A stretch of DNA of 43,129 nucleotides from Apilactobacillus kunkeei (GCF_005930975.1 NZ_VBSE01000031.1:1-43129); one strand, 5' to 3'. Counted from the first letter of the stretch, positions 7,362 through 17,581 are shown. Translations and numbers: made by a program. The notes: generated by a model not told the origin, from the letters alone.

Positions 7362-8450
7362 ATGTTAATGGCATCTGATAAAGAAAATTTAGTTAGTGCA
7401 AGTGTAGCAAAAGATAACCAAAAGTATTACTGTCCAATCTGCAAGAAAGAACTAATTTTAAAACGCGGCAACATTAATGCTCCACACTTTGCGCATTCTA
7501 AGAATAGTCAGTGTGTGATTGCTATGGAAGATGGAGAGAGTAATGAACATTTGACGGGAAAAGAGCAGCTACTGAATTTTATTGATAAAAGAAATACACA
7601 TGTGGAAAAGTATTTACCTGAAATTAATCAACGTCCTGATTTGATGTATCGAAACATTGCATTCGAGTTTCAATGCAGCCCAATCTCACGAAAACGATTG
7701 GAACAACGAATAGATGGATACCGGAAACTGCATATAAAATCACTATGGATTTTGGGGATTAATTACAGAAAGAGTTTTGGTAGTGACAGCGTGAATAAGT
7801 TTTATTATTATATCGATTCAATTGGTTTTGTCATCTTTTTCTGGCTTGTAAACGAAAGAAAAATTGAGGTTCGCTATAACTGTCAGTATGTATGTGGAAA
7901 ACTAATGTACCAACGAATTACGTTTGATAAGCTAGGGCAATTATTGAGATTTATCCACAATCCGGGAACTATCGTTAAGTATAAAAGTAGTATGCATGGT
8001 GTGCTCAGTCAGTTAAACAGAATTGAAAATCAGATTTTTTATCATAATAAACAGATGCTCAAATGGCAAAACGTTTGTTATAACCAGCACCATAATATAT
8101 CCGGTTCACCGATTGTTTGTGATATAAAACAGGTGACCACTCCAATCATGGGGAAGAAATATTTGATATGGAAAATATTAGTATTATCAAGTATCAAGGA
8201 ACACGTAGAATTAAGAGATGTGTTTGAGTTTGCCAATCAAATGGTGGGATTACAAACGAATTATCCACTTGTGCATAACGCTACTCAATATATTAAAGAT
8301 GAGTTCAAACTGTTGATAATGCAGTTGATAACTAAACGAAAAATTCAAATTAATAATGGCAGGGTCCATATAATTGACGAAATTAAGTGGTTTGACGACT
8401 ACTATCAAAAATTAAATGAGCTAAGTACGCAAAATAACACTATTTTTTGA
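7362..8450 (+). CDS. coiA: CoiA-like competence protein
   Basis: CoiA is a competence-induced protein that helps recombination of transforming DNA in streptococci. The N-terminal region has CPIC and a Cys/His block ending in APHFAHS. The middle region has a nuclease-like patch RPDLMYRNIAFEFQCSPIS followed by RKRLEQRIDGY, as expected for the PD-(D/E)xK-related CoiA domain. I choose ATG 7362 (MLMASD), downstream of GGGTGAT; ATG 7356 and 7368 are alternatives. It is 362 residues long. The mecA-coiA-pepF order is common in lactobacilli. Whether this strain is transformable cannot be judged here. Confidence 0.88.
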   Translation: MLMASDKENLVSASVAKDNQKYYCPICKKELILKRGNINAPHFAHSKNSQCVIAMEDGESNEHLTGKEQLLNFIDKRNTHVEKYLPEINQRPDLMYRNIAFEFQCSPISRKRLEQRIDGYRKLHIKSLWILGINYRKSFGSDSVNKFYYYIDSIGFVIFFWLVNERKIEVRYNCQYVCGKLMYQRITFDKLGQLLRFIHNPGTIVKYKSSMHGVLSQLNRIENQIFYHNKQMLKWQNVCYNQHHNISGSPIVCDIKQVTTPIMGKKYLIWKILVLSSIKEHVELRDVFEFANQMVGLQTNYPLVHNATQYIKDEFKLLIMQLITKRKIQINNGRVHIIDEIKWFDDYYQKLNELSTQNNTIF

Positions 8451-8456
8451 TAAGAT
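8448..8456 (+). promoter_or_regulatory. Candidate extended -10 upstream of pepF
   Basis: TGATAAGAT fits the TGnTAnnAT extended -10 pattern and uses the coiA stop codon TGA as its TGn. No good -35 is visible. pepF starts 33 bases downstream. Confidence 0.4.
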
Positions 8457-8488
8457 GGAGATAGTATATTTCAAAAGGCGGTGTTTTT

Positions 8489-10288
8489 ATGAGTAAAGTA
8501 CAACAATTACCAAAGAGATCAGAAGTGCCAGAAAAATTAACCTGGGATTTAACAACTATTTATAAGACAGACGATGATTTTGAAGCGGATTTCAAAGAAT
8601 GCGCCAAAGAAGTTGAAGCTGTCGAAAAGTTAAAGACTGATCATTTTGATGCCAAAACACTTTTAAGTGACTTAAAAGCAATCGAAAAACTAGAACGTAA
8701 AGTTGAAAAATTATATGTATACTCATCATTAAAGAGTGATGCTGATACATCAAATTCTGAATATCAAAGCATGAATGCTAGATGTGCCGATTTAGCATCT
8801 AAAGCATCATCAGCACTAGCGTGGTTTGAACCTGCAGTTTTAAGCATTAGTGAAGATGACATAAAGGCAATGTTATCTAAAGAACCTAAATTAGTAGATT
8901 ACACACACTACTTTGACGAACTATTCAGTCAAAAGGATCATATTTTAGATGCTGAACATGAAAAGATTTTATCAAGCTTAGGTAACATTTTTGATACTCC
9001 ATCAAACGTTTATGGAGTGATGACCAACTCAGATTTGAAGTTCCCAGTTGTATCCGATGAAGATGGAAATAAGGTGGAACTATCAAACGGTGTCTACAGT
9101 AAGTTACTTGAATCCACAGACAGAAGTGTTCGTAGAGAAGCATTTCAACAGTTATACACAGTTTATAATCAATTCAAAAACACTTTAGCATCAACACTTT
9201 CTGGTGAAGTAAAAGTGCATAATTTCAGAGCTTCAATGCGTCACTTTAGCTCAGCTAAGGAAGCTGCATTGAGCAATAACCACATCGATGAAAAGGTATA
9301 TCAACAACTAATTGATACGGTTAATAAGTATCTACCTTTATTACATCGTTACGTTAAACTAAGAAAGAAATTACTTTCCTTAGACGAAATGCACATGTAT
9401 GACCTATACACACCATTATTTGGTAACTCACCAATCTCATACAATTTTGATGAAGCCAAGGAAGAATCAATCAAGGCATTATCAATCCTTGGGGATGATT
9501 ACATTAGTCACATCAAGGAAGAATTTAACAATCGTTGGATTGATGTAGTTGAAAATAAGGGAAAGAGAAGTGGGGCATACTCATCAGGGGTATACGACAC
9601 TAACCCATATATCCTTTTAAACTGGCAAGATAACCTTGATAACTTGTTTACACTGGTTCACGAATCAGGTCACAGTATGCACAGTTACTACACAACCCAT
9701 AATCAACCATTCCAATATGGTGATTACTCAATCTTTTTAGCCGAAATCGCGTCAACCACTAACGAAAATATCTTAACCGATTATCTTTTGAAGAATACCG
9801 ATGATGTTGAAGTTAAGAAGTACGTATTAAATCACTTCCTAGATGGTTTCAAAGGAACTATTTTCAGACAAACTCAATTTGCTGAATTTGAAGACTTTGC
9901 CCACCAACAAGAACAAACTGGTAACCCACTAACAGCTAAGATGTTAAGTGATTTCTACTACGAGCTAAACCAACGCTATTACGGTGACGGAGTGGTATCT
10001 GATCCAGAAATTGCATATGAATGGGCTAGAATTCCGCACTTTTACATGAATTACTATGTATATCAATATGCAACTGGTTTTGCAGCTGCAATTGATTTAT
10101 CTGATGGTATATGTGCCAATGATCAAAAAGCGATTGATAAATACATTGGTTACTTAAAATCAGGTAGCTCTGATTATCCACTGGACGTAATGAAAAAAGC
10201 AGGTATCGACATGACAAATGCTGACTACCTAGAAAATGCATTCAAGGTCTTTGAAGAAAGATTAAACGAATTAGAATCATTAATTTAA
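8489..10288 (+). CDS. pepF: Oligoendopeptidase F (M3 metallopeptidase)
   Basis: This cytosolic zinc peptidase cuts medium-length peptides. It has 599 residues, the normal length. The N-terminal helical oligopeptidase-F domain is followed by the M3 catalytic domain with HESGH at 391-395 and the downstream Glu ligand in FLAEIASTTNE. It starts at ATG behind AAAGGCGGTG. It follows coiA by 38 bp and ends at a strong terminator shared with yjbH. Confidence 0.96.
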   Translation: MSKVQQLPKRSEVPEKLTWDLTTIYKTDDDFEADFKECAKEVEAVEKLKTDHFDAKTLLSDLKAIEKLERKVEKLYVYSSLKSDADTSNSEYQSMNARCADLASKASSALAWFEPAVLSISEDDIKAMLSKEPKLVDYTHYFDELFSQKDHILDAEHEKILSSLGNIFDTPSNVYGVMTNSDLKFPVVSDEDGNKVELSNGVYSKLLESTDRSVRREAFQQLYTVYNQFKNTLASTLSGEVKVHNFRASMRHFSSAKEAALSNNHIDEKVYQQLIDTVNKYLPLLHRYVKLRKKLLSLDEMHMYDLYTPLFGNSPISYNFDEAKEESIKALSILGDDYISHIKEEFNNRWIDVVENKGKRSGAYSSGVYDTNPYILLNWQDNLDNLFTLVHESGHSMHSYYTTHNQPFQYGDYSIFLAEIASTTNENILTDYLLKNTDDVEVKKYVLNHFLDGFKGTIFRQTQFAEFEDFAHQQEQTGNPLTAKMLSDFYYELNQRYYGDGVVSDPEIAYEWARIPHFYMNYYVYQYATGFAAAIDLSDGICANDQKAIDKYIGYLKSGSSDYPLDVMKKAGIDMTNADYLENAFKVFEERLNELESLI

Positions 10289-10292
10289 TAAT

Positions 10293-10327
10293 AAAAAAAG
10301 CTTCCAACTCGTGGTTGGAAGCTTTTT
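10293..10327. terminator. Bidirectional terminator between pepF and yjbH
   Basis: AAAAAAGCTTCCAAC and GTTGGAAGCTTTTTT form a long stem around a short loop, flanked by A and T runs. It serves both convergent genes. Confidence 0.93.
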
Positions 10328-10329
10328 TG

Positions 10330-10971
10330 TTATTTTACAACACGAAGGTGTTTCATTTTTGTTTCTTTTAGATTGCTTTCGCTTAATGCATCCTTTAAGT
10401 ATTCGGGAGTTAAGTTTTTATCACAACAGGCATTGAATAATGTTGAGTATTCAATGTCATCAGTTAAGATACCATCATCATTTCCTTCACAGTTGAAGAT
10501 AACAGCTGATGCCGGTTTTTCAATCTTCATATTTTGCACCAAATCTTGGTCTTTTTTGATTGAATTCTTAGCAAGGTTTGAACGGCGATCTTCCTTAAAC
10601 ATTTCAACATCTAGACCGCATTTCTTGGCAATCGAAATTGCCATTTCGTCTGAGTAGATGTAACCTTCAGTCAATAGTTTATCCTGAATCGCTGTTAAGA
10701 AATTGCGTCCTTTTTTCATACCTTGGAATAAGGCAGCCTTATAATCTAAGACAACGTTTCTGTATAAAGTGGAAAGTTCTTCAGAAGATAATCGCTTTTT
10801 AAGTTGATTGTTTGAGTTACAGAAGTCAGTTTGGACAACCTTTAGATTGTAAATCGGAATGAACTGCAACTTAAATTTTGAATCAACGTCTTCAGAAATT
10901 TTTAAAACGGTATTTTCTGAATTCCTGCATGCTTTACACAATGGATCTATAAACAGAAATAGTTCAAACAC
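10330..10971 (-). CDS. yjbH: YjbH/SpxH-type ClpXP adaptor (DsbA-like fold)
   Basis: YjbH proteins are thioredoxin/DsbA-fold adaptors that bring the stress regulator Spx to ClpXP. The protein starts with the family-like FELFLFIDPLCKACRNSE, with a CxxC (CKAC) at 12-15. The start is GTG at 10971, because GGAGGG lies six bases upstream; a longer reading to 11049 would run through that ribosome site. The length is 213. Its position divergent from relQ-nadK-RluD matches the B. subtilis yjbH-yjbM-ppnK-yjbO region, which supports the call. Spx itself is outside the window. Confidence 0.82.
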   Translation of the reverse strand: MFELFLFIDPLCKACRNSENTVLKISEDVDSKFKLQFIPIYNLKVVQTDFCNSNNQLKKRLSSEELSTLYRNVVLDYKAALFQGMKKGRNFLTAIQDKLLTEGYIYSDEMAISIAKKCGLDVEMFKEDRRSNLAKNSIKKDQDLVQNMKIEKPASAVIFNCEGNDDGILTDDIEYSTLFNACCDKNLTPEYLKDALSESNLKETKMKHLRVVK

Positions 10972-11085
10972 TTTTATCCCTCCATTAAGATTTTTGTTTC
11001 GTTCTATGAATTCCATTAAATAGAATACCAAATACACCGGCAAATACAACCATTTCGCTCATAAACGTAAAAAATTGTTTGCTTT

Positions 11086-11112
11086 TTTACTTCTTGAATT
11101 GTGTGGTAAAAT
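11086..11112 (+). promoter_or_regulatory. Candidate promoter of relQ operon
   Basis: TGGTAAAAT at 11104-11112 is an extended -10. A weak TTTACT at 11086-11091 may act as -35 with a 15-bp spacer. The first gene starts 37 bases downstream. Confidence 0.45.
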
Positions 11113-11149
11113 AATGTAGTAAATTAGGTTTAACAAGGAGGTTAGCCTA

Positions 11150-11782
11150 GTGATAAAAAACTGGAGTGACTTTTTATTCCCATACGAACAAGCAGTGGGT
11201 GAATTAAAAGTCAAATTAAGAGGAATTCGTAAAGAATTCATTCAATCGGATAAAAGAAGTCCAATTGAATTTGTTACTGGTCGAGTCAAACCAATCGACA
11301 GTATTAAAGAAAAAATGAAACGTCGATATGTATCAGAAGATCGTCTAGCTCAAGATATGGAAGACATCGCGGGGCTTAGAATTATGTGCCCATTTGTTGA
11401 TGACATTTATGTCGTTGTAGATATTCTTAGAAGAAGAAGCGATATTAATATTCTGGAAGAACGCGATTATGTTAATCGAGAAAAAGCTAGTGGATATCGT
11501 TCATACCACATTGTTTTTGAGTATCCAATCGAATTAGTCGGTGGAGAAAAGAAAATTTTAGCAGAAATTCAGGTAAGAACTCTTGCTATGAATTTCTGGG
11601 CAACAGTAGAACATTCCTTAAATTATAAATATAATGGTGAATTTCCAGAAGAATTGAAAAAGCGTCTTCAACAATCTGCGGAAACAGCTTTCAAGTTGGA
11701 TGAAGGAATGTCTGAAATCAGAGATGAGTTAATTGAAACTCAAGAAGATGGAATCAAAAATGAACATAATAGGGATGAATAG
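11150..11782 (+). CDS. relQ: Small alarmone synthetase RelQ (YjbM)
   Basis: It makes (p)ppGpp from ATP and GTP/GDP. It is a single-domain synthetase of 210 residues with no hydrolase, TGS or ACT domain. Visible synthetase motifs include [26 protein letters not shown] and [17 protein letters not shown]. The start is GTG behind a strong AAGGAGG. It is the first gene of relQ-nadK-RluD; nadK starts two bases after its stop, so the three are cotranscribed. Confidence 0.94.
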   Translation: MIKNWSDFLFPYEQAVGELKVKLRGIRKEFIQSDKRSPIEFVTGRVKPIDSIKEKMKRRYVSEDRLAQDMEDIAGLRIMCPFVDDIYVVVDILRRRSDINILEERDYVNREKASGYRSYHIVFEYPIELVGGEKKILAEIQVRTLAMNFWATVEHSLNYKYNGEFPEELKKRLQQSAETAFKLDEGMSEIRDELIETQEDGIKNEHNRDE

Positions 11783-11784
11783 TT

Positions 11785-12594
11785 ATGAAAGTTGCAATTT
11801 ATAGTAACGACGGATTTACATCCAAAGAGGTTGCTACACAATTAAAAGAAAAAATTGATGCGTCTGAAAAACTTGAATACGATGGATTAAATCCACAAAT
11901 TGTGATTTCCGTTGGGGGAGATGGAACACTTTTGTCAGCTTTTCATCATTATCGCGATGCAATTAGTAAGATTCGCTTTGTAGGAATCCATACTGGTCAT
12001 CTTGGTTTTTACACTGACTGGCGTGATTATGAGGTAAAAGAACTAGTTGACAGTTTGGAAGATGATAATGGTCAAAGCGTTAGCTATCCATTGCTATCAA
12101 TTAAGGTTCAATACACTGATGGTGGACCGGACGATAGTTTCGTTGCGTTAAATGAATCTACCTTAAAGCGCATTAATGGAACAATGGTTACTGATATCTA
12201 CATCAAAGATGAGTTCTTTGAAAAGTTTAGGGGGGATGGACTTTGCGTTTCCACACCAACAGGTTCTACCGCTTATAACAAGTCAGTTGGTGGGGCAATC
12301 ATTAATCCACAACTAAACGCCATTCAGGTGTCGGAAATGGCATCAATCAATAACCGTGTCTTTAGAACATTAGGATCGCCGGTAATTGTGCCACCTGATG
12401 AGACAATCACAATTGTTCCAGATTCACCAAAGCATAATATTTTAACATGTGACCAGTTATTGATTTCTGATCGTCCAATTAAGTCAATTTCATATTCCAT
12501 CTGCAACGATAGAATTTACTTTGCTCAGTACCGTCATACTCATTTCTGGAAACGTGTAAGTAATTCATTTATCGGAGTTCATGAAGATGACTAG
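11785..12594 (+). CDS. nadK: NAD kinase
   Basis: It phosphorylates NAD to NADP in the cytosol. The motif GGDGT is at 44-48 and the NAD-site patch [13 protein letters not shown] lies near 153-165. At 269 residues it is a normal bacterial length. It is sandwiched between relQ and the pseudouridine synthase, overlapping the latter. Confidence 0.96.
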   Translation: MKVAIYSNDGFTSKEVATQLKEKIDASEKLEYDGLNPQIVISVGGDGTLLSAFHHYRDAISKIRFVGIHTGHLGFYTDWRDYEVKELVDSLEDDNGQSVSYPLLSIKVQYTDGGPDDSFVALNESTLKRINGTMVTDIYIKDEFFEKFRGDGLCVSTPTGSTAYNKSVGGAIINPQLNAIQVSEMASINNRVFRTLGSPVIVPPDETITIVPDSPKHNILTCDQLLISDRPIKSISYSICNDRIYFAQYRHTHFWKRVSNSFIGVHEDD

Positions 12595-13474
12595 TTTTTC
12601 CTGGTCTAACCAACAGGACAGTCCCATTCGATTAAGAACATTTTTACGTCAAAATGGAATTTCGCGCACTTTATTGAAACAGATTAAATTCGAAGGCGGA
12701 AAAATTGTGGTCAACGGTGATGAAGAGAAGGTCAATTATATGTTGGCGCAAGGCGACGAGGTGACGATTACTTTACCACCTGAACCAGCCAACGATATCA
12801 TTGCGGTGTCGAATTTACCAATCAATATTTTGTATGAAGATGAGCACTTCTTAGTTGTTGATAAGCCAGCTCATGTTGCGTGTTTACCATCTCATTTATA
12901 TAAAAATGATACGATTGCTAATCGAGTGAAGGGCTATTTCTTAAGACAAGATTATGACAATCAAAAGATTCATATCGTGAATCGATTAGATATGGACACT
13001 AGTGGGATTATAATATTTGCTAAACACCATTTTGCTCATTCAGTATTGGATAATCAAATGCAACATCATCAAATTGAAAAGATGTATGTCGCAATTGTGG
13101 AAAATCCATTGAATGACAAACATCTAGAAATCAACCTACCGATTGATCGACAACCTGGTTCGTTTATCAAAAGATGTGTGATAGAGGGTGGAAAACCTTC
13201 CAAGACGGAGGCATGGGTGGAACAAAACACACCTAGTCACTCATTGGTTAAGATTAAGCTGCATTCCGGTCGAACCCATCAAATCAGGGTTCACTTTGAA
13301 GCAATTGGTCATCCACTAATTGGTGATTGGCTTTACAATCCAGACAACCATGAGTTGGATCGTCAGGCATTACACTGCTATAAAATGAAATTTTATAATC
13401 CGTTTATACAACAAGACGTAGTCTGTGAATCGAAAATTCCTACAGACATGTCTTCAATTATTCAAGGCTTCTAA
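12587..13474 (+). CDS. RluA/RluD-family pseudouridine synthase
   Basis: It converts uridine to pseudouridine in RNA, probably 23S rRNA, as in the B. subtilis neighbour YjbO. The N-terminus (about 1-65) is S4-like. The catalytic motif is NRLDMDTSG with Asp135, where many relatives have HRLD. A second motif, [22 protein letters not shown], lies near 226-247. I prefer ATG 12587 because CGGAG then has normal spacing; ATG 12581 is possible. It overlaps the end of nadK, so translation is probably coupled. The exact target sites cannot be told from sequence. Confidence 0.88.
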   Translation: MTSFSWSNQQDSPIRLRTFLRQNGISRTLLKQIKFEGGKIVVNGDEEKVNYMLAQGDEVTITLPPEPANDIIAVSNLPINILYEDEHFLVVDKPAHVACLPSHLYKNDTIANRVKGYFLRQDYDNQKIHIVNRLDMDTSGIIIFAKHHFAHSVLDNQMQHHQIEKMYVAIVENPLNDKHLEINLPIDRQPGSFIKRCVIEGGKPSKTEAWVEQNTPSHSLVKIKLHSGRTHQIRVHFEAIGHPLIGDWLYNPDNHELDRQALHCYKMKFYNPFIQQDVVCESKIPTDMSSIIQGF

Positions 13475-13499
13475 TATCTTGATATTAGGGTCTTTTTTT
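13470..13499 (+). terminator. Probable terminator after the pseudouridine synthase gene
   Basis: CTAATAT/ATATTAG forms an AT-rich hairpin that starts in the stop codon and is followed by TCTTTTTTT. The stem is weak but the T-run is good. Confidence 0.65.
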
Positions 13500-13569
13500 A
13501 GTTCCTGTAAATGATGGCTTTACGAATATGATATACTTATATATTGAATTGGATAAGGATGATTTAAAT

Positions 13570-14421
13570 ATGAAAAAAATCGAAGTTGCAAAGCAATTTT
13601 TAAAACAAAATATCGATTTATTTAGATGCCCAGTATGTAAAGAATCATTTATTAACCAAGTTGATAATTCAATCGTTTGTCCTAACAACCACTCATTGGA
13701 TATTTCCAAAAAGGGAACCATTCAATTTATTAACCATAAGGTGAATACAGAATATGATGGGGATATGTTAGAATCTAGACGAAGGATTATGCAGGCTGGT
13801 TTCTTCGATGGGACTTTACAAAAGATTAATGAACTAATTGATGCCGGGCATAAGAACATCGTTGACATCGGTAGTGGAGAAGGAACACCACTAAAACGTT
13901 TGGAAGACTTAAGAAAAAACGTGGATAGTGCGATTGGTTTTGATATTTCTAAACCAGGGGTCAATCTATCAACCAGTGCATTAAGCGACCAAATGTTTTT
14001 CTGTATTGCTGATTTGGCGAACCTTCCATTTAATGATCAAAGCATTGATATTATTATGGATTTATTTTCACCATCAGCTTACAAGGAATTCAATCGAATT
14101 ATTGCACCTAAGGGTCACTTGATTAAGATTGTGCCAAACTCACGTTACCTATTTGAATTGCGTCAAAAACTTTATGGTAATGATAGCAAAAACAGTAGCT
14201 ATGATAACCAAAAGGTTGTCGATTTATTTATGGAGCATTATCCAAATGCGAAGAAATACGATGTGAAATACACCGTTGAGTTACCTAAGGAGTTAACTCA
14301 CGATTTAATGATTATGACACCACTTCATTGGGGCCATAATGCGAAAGATTTAACACAAGCAGAGGTTGAATCATTAACATCAATCACAGTTGATGTATCA
14401 ATATTAGATAATCAGTTTTAA
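13570..14421 (+). CDS. rlmA: 23S rRNA (guanine-N1)-methyltransferase, RlmA type
   Basis: It is an SAM-dependent methyltransferase for domain II of 23S rRNA (G745 or G748 in characterised members). The N-terminal zinc finger is visible as CPVC, then CPNNHSLDISKKG, and motif I is VDIGSGEGTPL. It has 283 residues from ATG 13570, preceded by AAGGATGA. The longer reading from 13528 would begin inside a probable promoter (TGATATACT). In gram-positives this group includes the G748 enzyme RlmA(II), linked to tylosin resistance in Streptomyces; I cannot separate the subtypes. Confidence 0.82.
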   Translation: MKKIEVAKQFLKQNIDLFRCPVCKESFINQVDNSIVCPNNHSLDISKKGTIQFINHKVNTEYDGDMLESRRRIMQAGFFDGTLQKINELIDAGHKNIVDIGSGEGTPLKRLEDLRKNVDSAIGFDISKPGVNLSTSALSDQMFFCIADLANLPFNDQSIDIIMDLFSPSAYKEFNRIIAPKGHLIKIVPNSRYLFELRQKLYGNDSKNSSYDNQKVVDLFMEHYPNAKKYDVKYTVELPKELTHDLMIMTPLHWGHNAKDLTQAEVESLTSITVDVSILDNQF

Positions 14422-14435
14422 AGCGAGGAAAAATT

Positions 14436-14948
14436 ATGACTAACCATATTGTTTTATTTGAACCATTAATGCCAGCCAACACTGGTAACATTGCTAGAAC
14501 ATGTGCCGGTACCGACACTGTTTTGGATTTAATCAAACCACTAGGATTTTCAGTTGATGACAAGCATCTAAAAAGAGCTGGATTAGACTACTGGGACAAG
14601 GTTGATATCAACTATCACGAAAGCTTACCAGCATTCATGAACACTTTAGGCGAAAAGGACAAACTTTACCTAGTATCCAAGTTTGCTAACCACGACTACA
14701 CAGATCGTGATTACACAGACGATGACTTTAACTATTACTTCATGTTTGGTAAGGAAACCACTGGATTACCTGAAATGTTCATGCGTGATAATGAAGAAAA
14801 GGCAATCAGAATTCCACAAGATGACACTCACATTCGTGCATTGAACCTATCAAATACATGTGCCATCGTTATTTACGAAGCATTAAGACAACAATCATTT
14901 CCAAATCTTGAAAGAACACACAAGTACGAATACGACAAACTAAAATAA
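14436..14948 (+). CDS. trmL: tRNA (cytidine/uridine-34-2'-O)-methyltransferase
   Basis: This SPOUT-superfamily enzyme of the TrmL/YibK/CspR group methylates the wobble ribose of tRNA-Leu in E. coli. It is 170 residues, a single knotted domain. It starts with IVLFEPLMPANTGNIARTC and ends with the knot motifs GKETTGLPE and RALNLSNTCAIVIYEALRQ. It starts 14 bp after rlmA, so the two are likely cotranscribed. Confidence 0.93.
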   Translation: MTNHIVLFEPLMPANTGNIARTCAGTDTVLDLIKPLGFSVDDKHLKRAGLDYWDKVDINYHESLPAFMNTLGEKDKLYLVSKFANHDYTDRDYTDDDFNYYFMFGKETTGLPEMFMRDNEEKAIRIPQDDTHIRALNLSNTCAIVIYEALRQQSFPNLERTHKYEYDKLK

Positions 14949-14967
14949 ATGATAAGGGGTAATCAAT

Positions 14968-17340
14968 TTGGCAAAGAGAAAAACAAGCGCGCGTAAAAAG
15001 AAAAAAACAACCACCAATGCCAAATTATTTAATATCGATAGCAAGTATCAAAATCATATTATTGGATTTGTTATGATTTTGGTCAGTGCATTCAGTCTCT
15101 TTAAATTGGGCTTTTTAGGAATCACTTTCGATAATATCGTTAGATTCTTTATCGGAGATAGTAGTCCATTTGGATTATTGATTGCACTAGTTGTCGGGTT
15201 TATCTACCTAATTAAAGGACCTAAGCTTCAATACAATAAGCGTTGGATAATTGGTGGGACCATCTTTTACCTTGGTTTAACACTGTTCTTATCAGCATTA
15301 TTGTTTTCAAACAGTAGCGACAATGCCTTTATATCAAAAACACTATCTTTAATTAGCCAGGATTTCATTCACCTAACCGATGCTTCACCAGTTGGTGGTG
15401 GAATGATTGGGGCATGCTTATTAGTAGTATTTGATTTCTTAGTTTCAATTCTGGGATCAGAAATCCTATCAATTATTATGATGATTGTCGGATTAATCGT
15501 ATTCTTTAACGTTCCAATGAATAAAGTCATGGATAACGTTAGAAAGTACTCTGAAGAATCATCACAAAAGATTGGTTCTGCAATTGAAGAACGTAAGCAA
15601 CGCCGTTTAGAAGAAAAACAGGATAATCATGATCATGAAGAACAAGTCGAGGACGTTAATCAAATGTCTAGGGTTCAAAGAAGAAAGAACCCAGCTGCTG
15701 TTGAAGAAAAGCCTAAGATTAAGCTTTCAGGTTGGATGGATAACGAACCTGAAAAACCAGAGGTAAAGAGTAAGCCAGAAGCTAACTTGGATCGTTCAGA
15801 CTTTAAGTCAGCAGACGACTACAATCAAGATACTAGAAACAAACCAAAGCTATCTGAAATTATCAACGGACACACCGAAAATGATAGTAAGGGAATCGAT
15901 ATTAAGGATATTGATGATTCCAACTATCAATTGCCACCAATTGGCTTGTTATCCGATGTGGCTAGAAGTGACCAAAAAGATGAGTTTAAAAACATCGACC
16001 ATAATACAACCGTATTGAAGAAGACATTGAACAGTTTTGGTGTTGACGCCGAAATTAAAAATGTTAACTTGGGGCCTTCAGTAACTGAATATGAATTACA
16101 TCCAGCAATAGGTGTTAAGGTTAGCAAGATTGTTAACCTAGCAGACGACTTGGCATTGGCATTAGCAGCTAAGGACATTCGTATTGAAGCACCAATTCCT
16201 GGTAAATCATTAATCGGGATTGAAGTACCAAACAAGAAGGTCGCAATGGTGTCATTTAAGGATGTTGTCAAAACATCACAACAATCCAAGCATGGATTAT
16301 TGACAGTGCCATTGGGAAGAAACGTTAGTGGGGATGTTATTACAACCGACCTAACTAAGTTGCCTCATCTATTAATCGCTGGTTCAACTGGTAGTGGTAA
16401 GTCCGTTGCCATCAACGGAATCATTACTAGCATTTTAATGAATGCTAAACCTAGTGAAGTTAAGATGATGCTAATTGATCCTAAGAAGGTTGAACTAGGA
16501 ATTTACAACGGGATTCCACACTTGCTATCACCAGTTGTTTCAGAACCTAAGAAGGCTGCAAGAGCCCTTAACAAGGTTGTTGCAGAAATGGAACACAGAT
16601 ATGACTTGTTTGCTAAGCATAATCAAAGAAAGATTAGTACTTTTAATGAATATGTAAAAGGGATGACCGAAGAAGAACGTGGCGATTTAAAACCACTTCC
16701 ATACATCGTAGTTGTTGTTGATGAATTGGCTGACTTGATGATGACTGTTTCAAATGACGTCGAAGGTGCCATCATTAGATTGGCACAGATGGGACGTGCT
16801 GCCGGGATTCACATGATTTTGGCAACTCAACGTCCATCAGTTGACGTTATTACCGGTCTAATTAAGTCTAACGTGCCATCTAGAATTGCTTTTGCCGTTT
16901 CAAGTGGGATTGATTCTAGAACTATCCTAGATACTAATGGTGCTGAAAAACTATTAGGTCGTGGGGATATGTTATATCTACCAATTGATAAGAATAAGCC
17001 AAGCCGTGTGCAAGGTGCATTTATATCTGATCAAGATGTTGAAAATGTGGTAGATTATATTAAAGAACAACAACCTGCCGAATATGACGACGATATGATT
17101 GTTACGGATGAAGAAATCAAGGTCGACGAAGAAAACGAAGATCAAGACGACTTATTCGATGATGCACTAGCCTTTGTTGTAAAAGAACAAAAGGCAAGTA
17201 CATCATTATTACAACGTAACTTTAGAATCGGTTATAATCGCGCAGCTAGAATTATTGATGACTTAGAACAACGTGGTTACATTGGCCCTCAGGAAGGAAG
17301 TAAACCAAGAGAGGTTTATAAACAACCTGATAATGACTAA
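14968..17340 (+). CDS. ftsK: FtsK/SpoIIIE DNA translocase
   Basis: It is a membrane-anchored ATP-driven pump that clears chromosomal DNA from the closing septum. The N-terminus has a Lys-rich lead and about four membrane segments within 25-185. A charged linker runs to about 290. The motor domain follows with Walker A GSTGSGKS at 472-479 and the Walker B region YIVVVVDELADLMM. A winged-helix gamma domain (ASTSLLQRNFRIGYNRAARI) ends it. The start is TTG with AAGGGG upstream. It has 790 residues. The membrane segments separate it from soluble SftA. Confidence 0.96.
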   Translation: MAKRKTSARKKKKTTTNAKLFNIDSKYQNHIIGFVMILVSAFSLFKLGFLGITFDNIVRFFIGDSSPFGLLIALVVGFIYLIKGPKLQYNKRWIIGGTIFYLGLTLFLSALLFSNSSDNAFISKTLSLISQDFIHLTDASPVGGGMIGACLLVVFDFLVSILGSEILSIIMMIVGLIVFFNVPMNKVMDNVRKYSEESSQKIGSAIEERKQRRLEEKQDNHDHEEQVEDVNQMSRVQRRKNPAAVEEKPKIKLSGWMDNEPEKPEVKSKPEANLDRSDFKSADDYNQDTRNKPKLSEIINGHTENDSKGIDIKDIDDSNYQLPPIGLLSDVARSDQKDEFKNIDHNTTVLKKTLNSFGVDAEIKNVNLGPSVTEYELHPAIGVKVSKIVNLADDLALALAAKDIRIEAPIPGKSLIGIEVPNKKVAMVSFKDVVKTSQQSKHGLLTVPLGRNVSGDVITTDLTKLPHLLIAGSTGSGKSVAINGIITSILMNAKPSEVKMMLIDPKKVELGIYNGIPHLLSPVVSEPKKAARALNKVVAEMEHRYDLFAKHNQRKISTFNEYVKGMTEEERGDLKPLPYIVVVVDELADLMMTVSNDVEGAIIRLAQMGRAAGIHMILATQRPSVDVITGLIKSNVPSRIAFAVSSGIDSRTILDTNGAEKLLGRGDMLYLPIDKNKPSRVQGAFISDQDVENVVDYIKEQQPAEYDDDMIVTDEEIKVDEENEDQDDLFDDALAFVVKEQKASTSLLQRNFRIGYNRAARIIDDLEQRGYIGPQEGSKPREVYKQPDND

Positions 17341-17377
17341 AAAATGGAACCCATCATTTTGATAGGTTCCATTTTTT
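17339..17377. terminator. Bidirectional terminator between ftsK and the DUF4044 gene
   Basis: AAATGGAACC and GGTTCCATTTTTT form a stem around a loop that is partly self-paired. A and T runs flank it, so it can serve both genes. Confidence 0.88.
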
Positions 17378-17378
17378 A

Positions 17379-17498
17379 TTAGTTTTCAAATAGTTGGAAG
17401 GCAGCACCTAGTACTAAACCACCAACAGTTGAGATAATCATTAACCAAACAAAAATCATGGTAATGATTTGAAATCTAGATTTCTTTTTCTTAGCCAT
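17379..17498 (-). CDS. DUF4044-like single-pass microprotein (39 aa)
   Basis: This small minus-strand ORF is below common length cut-offs. It reads MAKKKKSRFQ, then one hydrophobic helix (about 11-35, with FVWLMIISTVGG), and ends FQLFEN. The basic N-terminus plus one membrane helix and the KKKSRFQ..T...VW pattern match the DUF4044 family of Lactobacillales as I recall it. A purine-rich GGAAAGTGGTG lies just upstream of the ATG. It faces ftsK across a shared terminator. The function is unknown. Confidence 0.8.
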   Translation of the reverse strand: MAKKKKSRFQIITMIFVWLMIISTVGGLVLGAAFQLFEN

Positions 17499-17581
17499 TA
17501 TTAACACCACTTTCCGAAATTAATAATATATTTTAAAGTTTACAGTTCATCAGCGAATAATGCAAACTAATTCATATTGAG

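Noticed and set aside
10373-10657. Plus-strand 94-codon frame inside yjbH
   Set aside because: It is antisense to a supported gene and has no ribosome site or recognisable domain.
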